DNA of 64,000 nucleotides from Ralstonia pickettii. Lineage in GTDB: Bacteria; Pseudomonadota; Gammaproteobacteria; Burkholderiales; Burkholderiaceae. Below are positions 25,338 to 37,561 of this stretch, one piece after another; position 1 is the stretch's first letter, and each line of letters starts with the position of its first letter. The DNA is taken from positions 186,001 through 250,000 of the forward strand of contig NZ_CP104383.1 of assembly GCF_030582395.1 (NCBI RefSeq), read 5' to 3'. The position numbers were made by a program, and so were the translations under genes. The notes below the pieces were generated by a model. The model worked only from the letters and a program-made list of their open reading frames with translations. It did no database searches and was not told the origin of the DNA.

Positions 25338-25724
25338 TCATCGTACTCGGAATACGATCCTGCCATTGACAGGATGCCCATCGGATGAGACCGCTTGCCA
25401 GTCAACGCGATAGGAACCAGCCATGAGAGGTTGAGTCGGCTGAATAACGACCGTCTTGGCGTCTCCGCCACGCGATACTTCAGCCGGAATCTTCATCGGC
25501 CCGTGAAGCGCCCGGCCCGGCAGCCACGCCATAACTAGATTACCTCCCGAAGGCGGGAATACAAGTTCCTCTGAAAATCTCAATTCGATTCGCTTTGGGG
25601 CGGCCACTTCAGAATTGTTCGCTGGTCTCGATGAAACCAGCTTTGGATGGCCGAGAGCGATCTCGCTCAGAATCGCGAACAGGACGGTGACTGAGCCTCG
25701 CAATGCGCGGCGACTTGCGGACAT
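25338..25724 (-). CDS. Second CopC-like periplasmic copper-binding protein
   Basis: 128 residues from ATG 25724, chosen for GGAGG seven bases upstream (a start ten codons earlier is open). Signal peptide SVTVLFAILSEIALG, then the mature start HPKLVSSRPANNSEVAAPKR. Paralogous to the CopC at 19672, sharing AVSSD-HP near the C-terminus, but the Met-rich loop is mostly lost (VMAWLPGRALHGPMK), so a Cu(I) site is probably missing while the N-terminal His Cu(II) site remains. No CopD partner beside it. Converges on copRS; stands alone. Confidence 0.88.
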   Translation of the reverse strand: MSASRRALRGSVTVLFAILSEIALGHPKLVSSRPANNSEVAAPKRIELRFSEELVFPPSGGNLVMAWLPGRALHGPMKIPAEVSRGGDAKTVVIQPTQPLMAGSYRVDWQAVSSDGHPVNGRIVFRVR

Positions 25725-26301
25725 GGCGCACCTCCGTTTCTTGGGAATGTGCATTTAGCTTAAGTCGTTGCACACGGAGCCTGTTGATGCAGGTCAGACC
25801 ACCCACGAGCAACTAGCGTGCGATGAGATGGTAATCGGTGTCCCAAAACAGCACGATATGGCAATGCGTACCGAAGTTGTTGGTGCGCGCGGTAGCGCCC
25901 GCTGGGTGATGTCACGACGCATAGAGGTGTACGGGTTCGGCACCGGCTCGACACCGTCCACCAGAGGCTAGTTCTAGACCACTTTGCTGTGGCGCTGCTA
26001 CGTTGGTGATTTGCTGCCCAATGCGATCCGGCACACCCCCGCGACATGGCCTTGTGGTCGTCGTGGCGCACGCGCGTCTCCACGTGCCGACCGCATTCCG
26101 CCGAGAGCGCGAACACTTCGGTTCACCATGGGCCACTGGCGGAAAGCGCACATGACCGCCACATGGCGGTCCGATTACGGTTCGGACAGATCTGGCCATT
26201 TGCGACTCAACGTGCCCCGCCTCTTTGGCACAAGGCGCCGTCCTTGCTTTCTCGTGGGTGCGCATGCCATGTCGGTACGCCAACCACCCAGGAGAACGAC
26301 G
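25725..26301. other. Decayed region with copS-like scrap, no intact gene
   Basis: 577 bp between the second copC and the Csp gene. No convincing gene. It contains at about 26012-26060 a piece resembling the copS N-box (CAATGCGATCCGGCACACCC then CGCGACATGGCC), with an extra C that shifts frame. The rest has no recognisable family. Looks like degraded duplicate cop DNA. Confidence 0.55.
26010..26062 (+). pseudogene. Degenerate fragment of a copS-like kinase gene
   Basis: Aligns with copS 24892-24945: LL-x-NAIRHTP is readable, followed by a one-base insertion and then CGACATGGCC-TTGTGGTCGTC parallel to the copS CGACATGGCCGCGTGGTCGTC. Mostly identical but with several substitutions. Too short to be functional. 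Confidence 0.65.
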
Positions 26302-26628
26302 ATGTCTCACCAAACCTATCAAGAATGTCTCGACGCCTGTAACGCGTGTCAGGTCACATGCTTGCACTGTGCTGTGGCTTGCCTCAACGAGCCAAGCCCG
26401 GCGGAACTTGCCGACTGTATTCGCCTGGATCTCGATTGCGCGGAGTTGTGCCAGACTGCCGTTGGTTATATGGCACGCGGCAGCAGCCAAGCCAAAGCCG
26501 TTTGCGTATTATGCGCAACCATCTGTCAGAAATGCGGCGCAGAGTGCGCGAAGCATGCACACGACCACTGTCAAACTTGCGCACGTGCGTGTGAGGAATG
26601 CGCGCAAGCCTGTCGAGCTATGCAATAA
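26302..26628 (+). CDS. Four-helix-bundle copper storage protein (Csp/DUF326)
   Basis: 108 residues with about seventeen cysteines arranged as CxxC and CxxxC pairs on helices: ECLDACNACQVTCLHCAVAC, DCAELCQTA, CVLCATICQKCGAECAKH and CQTCARACEECAQACRAM. This is the pattern of cytosolic Csp3-type copper-storage proteins, which fill a helical bundle core with many Cu(I) ions. No signal peptide, which fits the cytosolic class. ATG 26302 has GGAGAA eight bases upstream. Lies between cop genes and a copper ATPase operon, coherent with copper storage. Confidence 0.92.
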   Translation: MSHQTYQECLDACNACQVTCLHCAVACLNEPSPAELADCIRLDLDCAELCQTAVGYMARGSSQAKAVCVLCATICQKCGAECAKHAHDHCQTCARACEECAQACRAMQ

Positions 26629-26793
26629 CGGCTTTGAACCCCAGTTCAATTGGAAGGAGCAAATGGCGCTGATAGGTCACATCCGCCGTCACGTGTTACA
26701 CCATCCACGAATTGCCGGTTCGGTGCGCTGCCATTGGAAAGCGGCCTCAAAAGCACAATGCGCGCACATAGCACGAGGAATTTTCATTGTTGT

Positions 26794-28101
26794 TCATGCG
26801 CCCCGCCCTTCCCTCGTCTGCCTTTCTCCTTCTGCTTGAAAGCTGCGCTGCTCTGGCTGACGTTCAGCCTGCCGCGCCGCGCCCCACCAACGCAGTGCAG
26901 CCACACTACCAAGCAGCAACACAGCCGCCGCTGCCCAAAATGGAGCGAACGTATTCCATCCAAACAGGGTACCGGCACTCACCGAACCTAGTGCCTGCCC
27001 CAGGTTGCCTGCGGCTGCCTGCCTTGCCAACAGCGACCCAGCGAAACTACGGTCACCTTCCAGCAACTCATAAGACAGCACCGGTCCAATCATGCCGACG
27101 CCGGTAGCCACCACGGCGATTAGCAGCCCAAGCGCGGCGGCATCGGGCACCAGTGCGGCAAAGCCCAGTGCCACCGCTGAGCCGGCAAATGCGCCGGCAA
27201 CCCAGCGATGGTCGATATGCTTGCGCACTGCCGGAAGCAGCAGCAAAGCCTGCGCGGCGAGCATCGCCAGGCTGCACGTGACAAACATCACCGCAATCAT
27301 CGAGTTGGGTAGGCGCAGTGTCTGGCCACCAAACAGGCTGAAGCCGACTTCGAAGGTACCTGCGGCAAAGGACGCCAGCAGGGCTAACAGCATCGATACA
27401 GCAACGAAGCGCTTGCGCTGCCGGGTCATCTGCACCGAGCCGCTGTCGAGCAAGATCGGCTTGGTCGTGCTCAGGCAGCGGCGAACCGCCAACAGAAGTG
27501 GCAGTCCGACCGATGCGACCACCAACGCGGGCCAGTTGACCATACTGGGCATCTGGCCTGCAGGCATGCCCATCAGCGGCCCGGCAAGCCAACTACCGAA
27601 CGCGGGGCCCGCGAGAAAGCCAACGAACGATGCACTACCGATCAGCACAAAGCGCCGACTCCTGTCCTCGGTATTGCTGATGTCGGTCACATAGGCCTGG
27701 GCACCGGGCACGATAGCCGCTGCCCCCGCCCCGGCGATCAATCGACCGCCATAGATCGCCATGAGACTGGGTATTAGCGCGACCATCGCGGTTCCCAGCA
27801 CAAACATAGCGAAGCCGGTAGTCAGCGCCGCCGCCCGCCCACGATGATCCGACTGGCGGCCCCACCACGGCGCAAAGATGAACAGCGCGAGCGTGTAGAT
27901 TCCTCCCAGCATGCCAACGTGCCACGCCAGCGTTTGCCGCGTCGCACCAGGCAGGTACTGCGCCAGATACAACTGCAGCAACGGCAGCCCGACTCCATAG
28001 CCGAGAGAGACAACAAATACCAGAGCAAGCAGCACGACCAACGCTGGCCTGACGGCCCGCGCATCGAGGGGTGCGGGAGTGGCGGACGATTGATTAAGCA
28101 T
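26794..28101 (-). CDS. Major facilitator superfamily transporter
   Basis: 435 residues with about 12 hydrophobic helices. MFS signature in loop 2-3: PWWGRQSDHRGRAAALTTGF; further GGRLIAGAGAAAIVPGAQAYVTDI in helix 4-5, typical of drug/proton antiporters. The tail is charged and glutamine-rich (ERQPEQRSFQAEGERQTREG). ATG 28101 lies 7 bp after the stop of the CPD-type P-type ATPase, with GAAGG as ribosome site inside that gene, so both are in one operon. Substrate unknown; export of a metal complex or drug are both possible. Confidence 0.88.
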   Translation of the reverse strand: MLNQSSATPAPLDARAVRPALVVLLALVFVVSLGYGVGLPLLQLYLAQYLPGATRQTLAWHVGMLGGIYTLALFIFAPWWGRQSDHRGRAAALTTGFAMFVLGTAMVALIPSLMAIYGGRLIAGAGAAAIVPGAQAYVTDISNTEDRSRRFVLIGSASFVGFLAGPAFGSWLAGPLMGMPAGQMPSMVNWPALVVASVGLPLLLAVRRCLSTTKPILLDSGSVQMTRQRKRFVAVSMLLALLASFAAGTFEVGFSLFGGQTLRLPNSMIAVMFVTCSLAMLAAQALLLLPAVRKHIDHRWVAGAFAGSAVALGFAALVPDAAALGLLIAVVATGVGMIGPVLSYELLEGDRSFAGSLLARQAAAGNLGQALGSVSAGTLFGWNTFAPFWAAAAVLLLGSVAALRWWGAARQAERQPEQRSFQAEGERQTREGRGA

Positions 28102-28108
28102 GATGCCT

Positions 28109-30549
<2,441 letters not shown>

Positions 30550-30553
<4 letters not shown>

Positions 30554-31200
30554 GAGGGAATCCGTTGTTGGGGAATCGAACGCAGTGCGATGAAGTGCAG
30601 TGCGACAGCGCCACTCAGCAGCGCGGCGAAGAAGCACCACACCGAAATGAACCAATGGGCATAGAAAACGTAGGCGGTGAACGAAGCGGCCAGCGTGAGC
30701 GCCCCGAACACCTTGACCCAAACATGGCTGGAGAGCAACAGGCTCACCGTCGTGGAAAGCAGGTACAGCGTCATCGACGCGACAATGTAGAAATGCGGGG
30801 ACTGGTAGTCCACATGGCCTGCCATCGGGCGCGCCTGAATCGGGTTGACCACCAGGCTGTACAACAGGTATGCACCCACAGCCAGACCCATAACCACAAA
30901 GGCCAACAACCCTCGGCGGCGCGGACCCCGGGGCTCTAGCAGCCATGCCGCTAAGGGGACGTACACCGGCCACAGTACGTGGGAGAAAAATGAGTACACC
31001 TGCGTAGCAACAAAGTTAAGCCAAGCGGGGCCACCAAAACTGAGCCAGACCACCCCCTCGACAAGCTGCTGGATCGCAAACAGCAATGGGATGGCGGCAT
31101 AAGGGCGCTCCGCCGGGCAGCGCGCCATACGCAGCGTCACGGTGCCGATTGCCAGCAGTAGCGTGCCGGAGCCAAAGCTGGCCGTCGCGGAAAAGCACAT
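30550..31200 (-). CDS. DUF6629-like integral membrane protein
   Basis: 216 residues from ATG 31200. Starts [19 protein letters not shown], a beginning characteristic of this uncharacterised membrane family; about seven hydrophobic helices follow, with [13 protein letters not shown] in helix 2. Function unknown. Translationally coupled to the P-type ATPase by a 4-bp ATGA overlap and starts 4 bp before the end of the methyltransferase gene, so it belongs to the same operon. Confidence 0.8.
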
Positions 31201-31204
31201 AGCG

Positions 31205-32548
31205 CTAGTTCCCCCAATCCCAATGCGGTCGACTGCGGTACAGATCACGCCGTGTCATCGGCACAGGCCATTTACCCGGGTGGCGATTGGACGCCAGGAT
31301 TTGATAGATGCCGGAGCCACCGGCCTCGAACTCCAACGCGCAGGCCGCCATGTACAGGCGCCAGACGCGATAGGCGGCTTCTCCAACTTCAGCGATCGCC
31401 GCATCGCGCTGAGCCTCCAGGCGATGCACCCAGTGCCGTAAGGTCATCGCGTAGTGCGGGCGCAGTCCCTCGACGTCATGGATCTCAAAGCCCGCGCGCT
31501 CCATGCCGAGTTGGATGTTGCTGATGCAATCAAGCTCGCCGTCGGGAAATACATAGCGATTGATGAACTCGGTGGCAGCTGTCTTGTTCCACCCTTCCTC
31601 GTCGTGCGTGATGCCGTGGTTCAAGAATAGGCCGCCCGGCTTGAGCATCCGACGCACCACCGCATAGTAGGCCGGCAGGTTGCGCAGGCCGACGTGCTCG
31701 AACATCCCGATGCTGGAAACCTTGTCGTAGACACCCTCGCCTTCCAGATCACGGTAATCGCGCAACTCCACCGTGACGCGATCCTGTAACCCTTCGATCC
31801 GAATGCGCTCGCGGGCGTATTCGAGCTGTCGCTCGCTTAGGGTGATGCCGTGGGCGTGCACACCGTGCTCGCGCGCGGCCCAACATACGAGCGCCCCCCA
31901 GCCGCAGCCGATATCCAGCAGCCGTTCGCCGGGCCGCAGGCGCAGCTTGCGGCAAACGTGCTCAAGCTTGTTGCGCTGCGCCGTGTCCAGCGAATCGGAG
32001 GGCTGCTCGAAGTAGGCGCAGGAGTACACCCGCTCCTCGTCCAGCCACAACCCATAGAACTTGTTGGACACGTCATAGTGGAACGAGATCGCGGCGCGAT
32101 CGCTGTGGCGCGAATGCCGGTGCGCGAAGCGCCGGGCGACCCGGGATGCGAAGCCCGCATCCGGTTTGATCTCACCCAGGTCCGGAGCGGGCAGCATTAA
32201 CGCGTCCTTTAACAGCGCGAGCTTGTCGCGCCACGACAACTGGATCGACTCGAAATGGTTCTTCAACCGGAGCGCGCCGTACAGGTCTCCCTCGATGTCG
32301 AGCACGCCCCGAAAGTACGCGTCAGCCAATAAAAGGGGACTGCGCGCCACCACCAACTGACGCAACAGGCTGGGGTCCCGCACCACCAACGTGAAATCGA
32401 CCGCCGTATCGTGCCCGTGCAGCGTGTCGTTCCACAGCCGCAGTGCGGGCGGCTTCTCCATCCCAGCGAGCAACCGACGCAGGATGCGTAGCGCCGGCTC
32501 GGTGTCGGTCGAAGGAACGCTGCCAATAAATGCCTTGGTGCTGTTCAT
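31205..32548 (-). CDS. cfa: Cyclopropane-fatty-acyl-phospholipid synthase family methyltransferase
   Basis: 447 residues from ATG 32548, with GGAGGG eight bases upstream. SAM site LDIGCGWGALVCWAAREHGV, then FHYDVSNKFYGLWLDEERVYSCAYF, the lipid-pocket signature of CFA synthases, and IGMFEHVGLRNLPAYYAVV. Near full length for the family (about 380-420 plus an N-terminal extension). Adds a methylene bridge from SAM to unsaturated phospholipid chains in the inner membrane, a known stress adaptation. Sits 142 bp after the PRPP synthase gene and just before DUF6629. SAM could come from the archaeal-type synthetase at 47734. Confidence 0.93.
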   Translation of the reverse strand: MNSTKAFIGSVPSTDTEPALRILRRLLAGMEKPPALRLWNDTLHGHDTAVDFTLVVRDPSLLRQLVVARSPLLLADAYFRGVLDIEGDLYGALRLKNHFESIQLSWRDKLALLKDALMLPAPDLGEIKPDAGFASRVARRFAHRHSRHSDRAAISFHYDVSNKFYGLWLDEERVYSCAYFEQPSDSLDTAQRNKLEHVCRKLRLRPGERLLDIGCGWGALVCWAAREHGVHAHGITLSERQLEYARERIRIEGLQDRVTVELRDYRDLEGEGVYDKVSSIGMFEHVGLRNLPAYYAVVRRMLKPGGLFLNHGITHDEEGWNKTAATEFINRYVFPDGELDCISNIQLGMERAGFEIHDVEGLRPHYAMTLRHWVHRLEAQRDAAIAEVGEAAYRVWRLYMAACALEFEAGGSGIYQILASNRHPGKWPVPMTRRDLYRSRPHWDWGN

Positions 32549-32690
32549 CTCTTGCCCTCCCGTTGGGTTGATGGCTCGTCGCGGTCCTCTCCGCCAATTG
32601 ACACGATGAAGCGCCAACCCGACATCGGAATCGCGGCTTTGCAAAATCCGGCCAGATCTATCTCGAAGTGAACGTGCGGAGTCTTGGCAC

Positions 32691-33596
32691 TCATGTGGCA
32701 CCCCCGGGGTCTTGCATGAGTTCACGAACCGCGGACGCTAGGTCCGGGGCAACGGAGATTCCATTGGTGGGATGGACAACCGTGTCGCAGCTCACCACCA
32801 GCCCGGCCCCAGTGGACTCCAAATCCTGAACCGCGTTGCCTGAAAACACCGCGTGAATCGCGATGCACACAGGCGCGGCCAAGCCCGCGCGCCGCAGATG
32901 ACCAATGGTCTCGGCCATCGTGCGACCGGTGGAGACAATGTCATCGACCAGCACCGGCGTGTGGTCGCGCCAGCGCTCCACATCCGGCACCGAAACCTCG
33001 ACATCCCGGTCACCTTTGCGGACCTTGTGCAGCACCACCATGGGCGCGTCCGCCCTGCTTGCGACATCGGCCACCCATTGGTTGCTCTCCTCGTCAGGGC
33101 CCACAAGCGCCGGGCGTGTCACATGGGCGCGCAGCCATGCCGCCACAGCCGGCGCCGCGTGGACGTGACGCGTTGGGATTACATAGACCTGCGACAACTT
33201 GGTGATGCGGTGCAAGTGGGGATCGACTGTTGCCAGCCAATCAAATCCACGCGACAACCAGGCTGCAAAATGCCGTGCACTCACCGTCTCACCCGGCTGG
33301 AAGCAACTATCCTGTCGCATGTAGGCGAGGTAAGGTGCGACCAGACCAACGTCGGTCGCACCGTTCTCCCGGGCGGCCGCCGCCAACAGCAGCAACGGAA
33401 TCAGCTTGTCGTCCGGCCGGTCTAGCGTGCAGACGATGGCGACCCGCCGCCCCTCCACGGCAGACTCCACCCGCACATACGACTCTCCATCCGGAAAGCG
33501 CCGCACCGTCGTAGTCCCGCGCTCTGCGCCCAACGCCGAAGCCAGCTTCTCTGCCATCGCTTCATTGCCCGGCATGGCAAAAATCAGTGGCGTCAT
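32691..33596 (-). CDS. prs: Ribose-phosphate pyrophosphokinase (accessory PRPP synthase)
   Basis: 301 residues. Ribose-5-phosphate + ATP to PRPP + AMP. Key segments: [34 protein letters not shown] and the PRPP-binding loop [13 protein letters not shown]. Slightly shorter than the housekeeping Prs (about 315) and lacking the usual regulatory flag sequences, so likely an accessory enzyme. Start ATG overlaps the phosphorylase stop (ATGA), so it is coupled to that gene. The pairing with an AMP phosphorylase suggests a local nucleotide-ribose cycle. Gene symbol by family only. Confidence 0.93.
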   Translation of the reverse strand: MTPLIFAMPGNEAMAEKLASALGAERGTTTVRRFPDGESYVRVESAVEGRRVAIVCTLDRPDDKLIPLLLLAAAARENGATDVGLVAPYLAYMRQDSCFQPGETVSARHFAAWLSRGFDWLATVDPHLHRITKLSQVYVIPTRHVHAAPAVAAWLRAHVTRPALVGPDEESNQWVADVASRADAPMVVLHKVRKGDRDVEVSVPDVERWRDHTPVLVDDIVSTGRTMAETIGHLRRAGLAAPVCIAIHAVFSGNAVQDLESTGAGLVVSCDTVVHPTNGISVAPDLASAVRELMQDPGGAT

Positions 33597-35107
33597 CTCG
33601 AATCTCCCACATCGATCAGCGGGTGAGCCTCCAGGTAGTCGAACGCGTAGTCCAACTCGCCGAGCGCTTCGGCATGCACGGTGAACAGCGGCATACCTCG
33701 CTCGACGCGATCCCCCAGCTTGACATGCAGTTCGAGCCCGGCAGCGGGTGCCTTCGGTGCCCCGGCGAGCTTGGCCACGCGAGCCAACCGCCGGCTGTCG
33801 ATCTCACGTACCATCCCGTCACGTTCGGCCAGCACAGGCTCGCGTAGCCGCGCCCGCTGCGGCTCGCGTAAGCCCCCTTGCGCTTTGCAGATCGCCTGGA
33901 ATTTGGCCCACGCGGCGCCGCTATCAAGCAACCGCTGAGCGACCAAGACGCCAGTACCCGGCTCGCTGTGACCGCAAAATTCCAACAGTTGTCCAGCCAA
34001 TGCGACAGCGCGCACGCTCAGATCCTCGGGCGCGCGCTCGGCACGCTGAAGGACTGCCAGCACGTCGTGCGCCTCCAGTGAGGGACCAATGCCACGGCCC
34101 ACCGGCTGCGTCCCGTCCGTACGCACTACCTGCAAGTGCAAATCAAAGGCCTGCGCTACCTGCTCCAGCATTTGCTTCAGGCACTCGTAGTCTGCGTCAC
34201 TGCGCACCTTGGCGGTCGGCCCGACCGGCACATCGATCACGGAGTGGGTAGCGCCGGCAGCGATCTTCTTCGACAGCACAGATGCCACGAGCTGCGCGTC
34301 GCTGTCGAGGTCCAGCGGGCGCTCGACGCGGATCAACATGTCGTCGGCCGGGCTGAGCGCCAGCGAGCCTCCCCAGACAAAGCAGCCGCCCTCGCGTTGG
34401 ACAACGCGGCGCATCTGCTCCAAATCGAGCGCCACCGGCGTCATCGTTTCGATCACGTCGGCGGTGCCAGCCGGCGAGGTAATGGCCCTTGACGACGTCT
34501 TCGGCATCGTGAGCCCGGCCGCGGTGATGATCGACACGACAATCGGCGTCGTGCGGTTTCCCGGCAATCCACCCACACAGTGCTTGTCCGCGATCGGTGC
34601 ATGCCCCCAGTCGAGCCGCTTGCCCGCGGCCAGCATCGCTCGCGTCAGATCGATCGTCTCCTGCAAATCCATCCGCCCGCCGGCGCAGGCGCTTAGAAAA
34701 GCGGCGATATGTGTCCCAGGGTAGCTGCCAGCGGCGACGTCACTAATGATCGAGTCCAGAGCCGACGCGTCGAGCCTGTGGCCGTAGATCTTCGCCCGCA
34801 CCTGGCTCATTGAGTCCAGCGTCGGGGCATGCGAGATCGTGATCCGGTCGCCCGGCGCGGGCGCCAGCGCTCGCCACGCGCTGTTCGAAAGCGCCGCCTC
34901 CCCCAACTCCAGCAAGGTCGGATCGACAACGTTCAGCGTGGCGATGATCGAGCGTCCGTTCAGGCTAATCAGTACTCGCGTCTGCGCCTCGAAACCCTCG
35001 GAGCGGCAAACATGGCAGTCTCGATGCATGTAGACGACATATTCCTGCTGCGTCTCGATGCCCATCCGACGCACGGCAAGACTTGCCCTGTGGCGAGGGT
35101 TCCTCAT
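33593..35107 (-). CDS. Archaeal-type AMP/thymidine phosphorylase family protein
   Basis: 504 residues, ATG 35107 overlapping the MBL stop (ATGA). The N-terminal about 85-residue extension, absent from bacterial DeoA, is present, followed by the glycosyl transferase family 3 core: [20 protein letters not shown], then [20 protein letters not shown] and [20 protein letters not shown]. These are the hallmarks of archaeal AMP phosphorylase, which splits NMPs with phosphate to base and ribose-1,5-bisphosphate. N-terminal CHVCRSEGF is unusual (two cysteines). Followed by PRPP synthase in coupled frame. No ribose-1,5-bisphosphate isomerase or RuBisCO lies in the window, so the product's fate is open; thymidine phosphorylase activity is the alternative. 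Confidence 0.9.
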   Translation of the reverse strand: MRNPRHRASLAVRRMGIETQQEYVVYMHRDCHVCRSEGFEAQTRVLISLNGRSIIATLNVVDPTLLELGEAALSNSAWRALAPAPGDRITISHAPTLDSMSQVRAKIYGHRLDASALDSIISDVAAGSYPGTHIAAFLSACAGGRMDLQETIDLTRAMLAAGKRLDWGHAPIADKHCVGGLPGNRTTPIVVSIITAAGLTMPKTSSRAITSPAGTADVIETMTPVALDLEQMRRVVQREGGCFVWGGSLALSPADDMLIRVERPLDLDSDAQLVASVLSKKIAAGATHSVIDVPVGPTAKVRSDADYECLKQMLEQVAQAFDLHLQVVRTDGTQPVGRGIGPSLEAHDVLAVLQRAERAPEDLSVRAVALAGQLLEFCGHSEPGTGVLVAQRLLDSGAAWAKFQAICKAQGGLREPQRARLREPVLAERDGMVREIDSRRLARVAKLAGAPKAPAAGLELHVKLGDRVERGMPLFTVHAEALGELDYAFDYLEAHPLIDVGDSR

Positions 35108-36468
35108 ACATCGAACTCCACGTGCTGTCCCAACAACGGAACGCTGGCGGACCACCCAAGTTCCCGCTCGATGCGCTGGCGCATCGCATCAGCCGGCCCC
35201 GGCTCGCCATGGGTGACGAACACCGAGCGCGGCGCCGCTGGCGCACTGCCCAGCCACTCGATCAATTGGCTTGCATCGGCATGCGCCGACATGCCCTGCA
35301 GTGAAATCACTTCGGCACGCACGGCGACGTCCTCACCGTGAATGCGCAGGCTTCGCTCACCAGCCTGCAGCCGCGCGCCGCGTGTCCCCCCAGCCTGATA
35401 ACCGGCCAGGATGATGGTGTTGCGCCGGTCCGGCGCCAGATGCTTCAGATGGTGCAGCACGCGGCCGCCGGTGGCCATGCCGCTGGCCGAGATGATCACA
35501 GCCGGGAGGGCCAGCCCAGCCAGCGCCCGCGATTCCTCCGGGGTCCTGATCATGCGCGCAGCTTTGTACATCCCGAGGCAATCTTCGAGCGACAGCTTAT
35601 GTTCGGCGTGATGGCGGTGATAGATCTCGGTTGCATCTATTGCCATCGGGCTGTCGAGAAAAACAGGCAGGTCTGGAATCGCGCCCTGTTGCTTCAGCTT
35701 GTGGATCAAATGCAGCAGCAACTGTGCACGCCCCACCGCAAACGCCGGAATCACGACCATGCCGCCACGGTGTGCTGTGCGAGCAATCGCCTCACCGAGC
35801 ACGGCCTGCGCATTGGGTACCGGTTCGTGTAGCCGGTCCCCATAAGTCGATTCGACAACGATGTAGTCTGCCTTGGGAGCCGGCGCAGGCGCACGCATCA
35901 CCGGGTCGTCGGGGCGGCCAACGTCTCCGGAGAACAGCACTGTCGTCTGCCCCGCTGTCAGTTCGGCCGAGGCCGCGCCGAGAATATGCCCAGCCGGGCG
36001 CAAGGTCACCGTAACGTCGGGGACGACGTCCACACACTGGTCGAAAGGCAATCGGTGCAACTGTTCCATTGCGCGACGTGCGTCGTCCTCCGTGTACAGC
36101 GGCAAAGCCGTGGCGTGCTTGGAGGTGTGATGCCGGTTCGCATAGGCGGCGTCCTCCTCCTGGATTCTCCCGCTGTCGGGCAACAGCAGACCGCATAGTT
36201 CGATTGTCGAGGGCGTCGCCAGAATCCGGCCCCGGAAGCCCTGTTTCACGAGCAACGGTAACGCACCGGCATGGTCCAGATGGGAGTGTGTCAGCACCAC
36301 CGCATCGATGTCGGCGGCGCTGAACGGCAACGGCTCCCAGTTCAGCAATCGCAACTGCTTGTAGCCCTGGAACAACCCGCAATCAACCAGCAGGCGCTGC
36401 CCCTGATGCTCCACCAAATACTTTGAGCCGGTCACTGTGCCGGCCGCACCGTGAAAACTGAGCTTCAT
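35104..36468 (-). CDS. MBL-fold beta-CASP ribonuclease-like protein
   Basis: 454 residues from ATG 36468 with GGGGGAGG just upstream. Metallo-beta-lactamase motifs: [16 protein letters not shown] (HxHxDH), [19 protein letters not shown]; beta-CASP motifs: [37 protein letters not shown] and [14 protein letters not shown]. This is the CPSF/RNase J-like exo/endoribonuclease family. Cytosolic. First gene of the coupled MBL-phosphorylase-PRPP synthase set: RNA breakdown could deliver nucleotides to the phosphorylase. Such triplets recur in proteobacterial stress loci by my recollection, which a search should confirm. Confidence 0.92.
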   Translation of the reverse strand: MKLSFHGAAGTVTGSKYLVEHQGQRLLVDCGLFQGYKQLRLLNWEPLPFSAADIDAVVLTHSHLDHAGALPLLVKQGFRGRILATPSTIELCGLLLPDSGRIQEEDAAYANRHHTSKHATALPLYTEDDARRAMEQLHRLPFDQCVDVVPDVTVTLRPAGHILGAASAELTAGQTTVLFSGDVGRPDDPVMRAPAPAPKADYIVVESTYGDRLHEPVPNAQAVLGEAIARTAHRGGMVVIPAFAVGRAQLLLHLIHKLKQQGAIPDLPVFLDSPMAIDATEIYHRHHAEHKLSLEDCLGMYKAARMIRTPEESRALAGLALPAVIISASGMATGGRVLHHLKHLAPDRRNTIILAGYQAGGTRGARLQAGERSLRIHGEDVAVRAEVISLQGMSAHADASQLIEWLGSAPAAPRSVFVTHGEPGPADAMRQRIERELGWSASVPLLGQHVEFDV

Positions 36469-36484
36469 CGCCTCCCCCTTTTTG

Positions 36485-37150
36485 TCATGCGTGGTGGTGG
36501 CGATCCGCTTGCTTGTCGCCAAAATTCGGGATGAACCGCGGGGTGTGCGACGCATAGTGCGCCCACTCCTCCCCAAATTCGCGCTCCGCCCACTTCTCTT
36601 CCGTAATGGCCAAACGCACGTACATGACCACCAGCACTGGGAACATCAGCAGTGTCAGGATGGTCGGCCACTGCAGTAGAAAACCGAACATGATCAAAAC
36701 GAAGCCCACATACTGCGGATGCCGGATACGGGAGTAGGCGCCGGTGGTCGCCAGCGTATGGCTCCGCTGGTTGTGGTAAAGCACCGCCCAAGCGGCCGAC
36801 AATAGCCAAAAGCCACCGCCGATGAAGATAGCGCTCAGCAGATGGAACGGCCCGAAATGCGGATTGGCGCGCCAGCCGAACATCACCTCCAGCAGGTGGC
36901 CAGCGTCATGCGACATGAAATTCACGCCGGGGAACTTCGCGCTCAGCCAACCCGACAGGAGGTAGATCGTCAGCGGGAAGCCGTACATCTCGGTGAATAG
37001 CGCCACCAGGAACGCAGAGAACGCGCCAAACGAACGCCAGTCGCGCGGGCTTTGTGGCTTGGCGAAGCTGAACGCGAAGATGATGAAAACGAGGGAATTG
37101 ATGATTACCAGCGACCATAAGCCATAGGCGGGAGGTGTCGATTGGTCCAT
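36485..37150 (-). CDS. Isoprenylcysteine carboxyl methyltransferase-like membrane protein, copy 1
   Basis: 221 residues, about five to six membrane helices, ending in a His-rich tail (DKQADRHHHA). The C-terminal half has the ICMT/phospholipid methyltransferase signature [25 protein letters not shown] followed by MYVRLAITEEKWAEREFGEEW, which binds SAM. The substrate in bacteria is unknown. It is followed in the same operon by the MBL gene (17 bp) and preceded by DUF2933. A close paralogue with the same neighbour is at 59350-60012. Confidence 0.9.
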   Translation of the reverse strand: MDQSTPPAYGLWSLVIINSLVFIIFAFSFAKPQSPRDWRSFGAFSAFLVALFTEMYGFPLTIYLLSGWLSAKFPGVNFMSHDAGHLLEVMFGWRANPHFGPFHLLSAIFIGGGFWLLSAAWAVLYHNQRSHTLATTGAYSRIRHPQYVGFVLIMFGFLLQWPTILTLLMFPVLVVMYVRLAITEEKWAEREFGEEWAHYASHTPRFIPNFGDKQADRHHHA

Positions 37151-37173
37151 GATGGCGCTCCTCTGAGAAGAAC

Positions 37174-37488
37174 TTAGTGGTGGTGATGCTGAGCGCCCTG
37201 AACGGGCGGTTGTTCGCTGGCCGTCGACCCCGATGGGCGGCTACTTCCGGAATCGGAACCGCGCGGCTGGTCCTCGTGACCTGCGTGCCCTCCATGGCCA
37301 CCGTGCCCGTGGAAGAGGTGCAGCAGCGGACAAGCCAGCAGTAGAAGAAACGGCAACCAGCCGAACAGATGTGCCCGGTGCTCGGTGAACAGGAAGAACA
37401 GGGCAATCAACGCAAACGCAATGAAGATGGCCCCTGAACCGATGCGGCCCGACTGGCGGTGCCTGGAGAGAGATCGAAGCGACGACAT
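37174..37488 (-). CDS. DUF2933 membrane protein with His-rich tail, copy 1
   Basis: 104 residues. Two hydrophobic helices separated by the short loop [26 protein letters not shown], the hallmark of DUF2933, then HGHGGHGGHAGH and a serine-rich tail ending in four histidines: likely metal binding. Stop lies 23 bp before the methyltransferase start. The same gene pair recurs at 59350-60266. Often associated with copper or mercury resistance genes; function unknown. Confidence 0.88.
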   Translation of the reverse strand: MSSLRSLSRHRQSGRIGSGAIFIAFALIALFFLFTEHRAHLFGWLPFLLLLACPLLHLFHGHGGHGGHAGHEDQPRGSDSGSSRPSGSTASEQPPVQGAQHHHH

Positions 37489-37561
37489 GAGAACTCCTTC
37501 GCAAGGTCAAGGTTAGGGACGCCGATCGGTGCACTGCCCGGCCGCCCCTCCTAGCGGTCTA

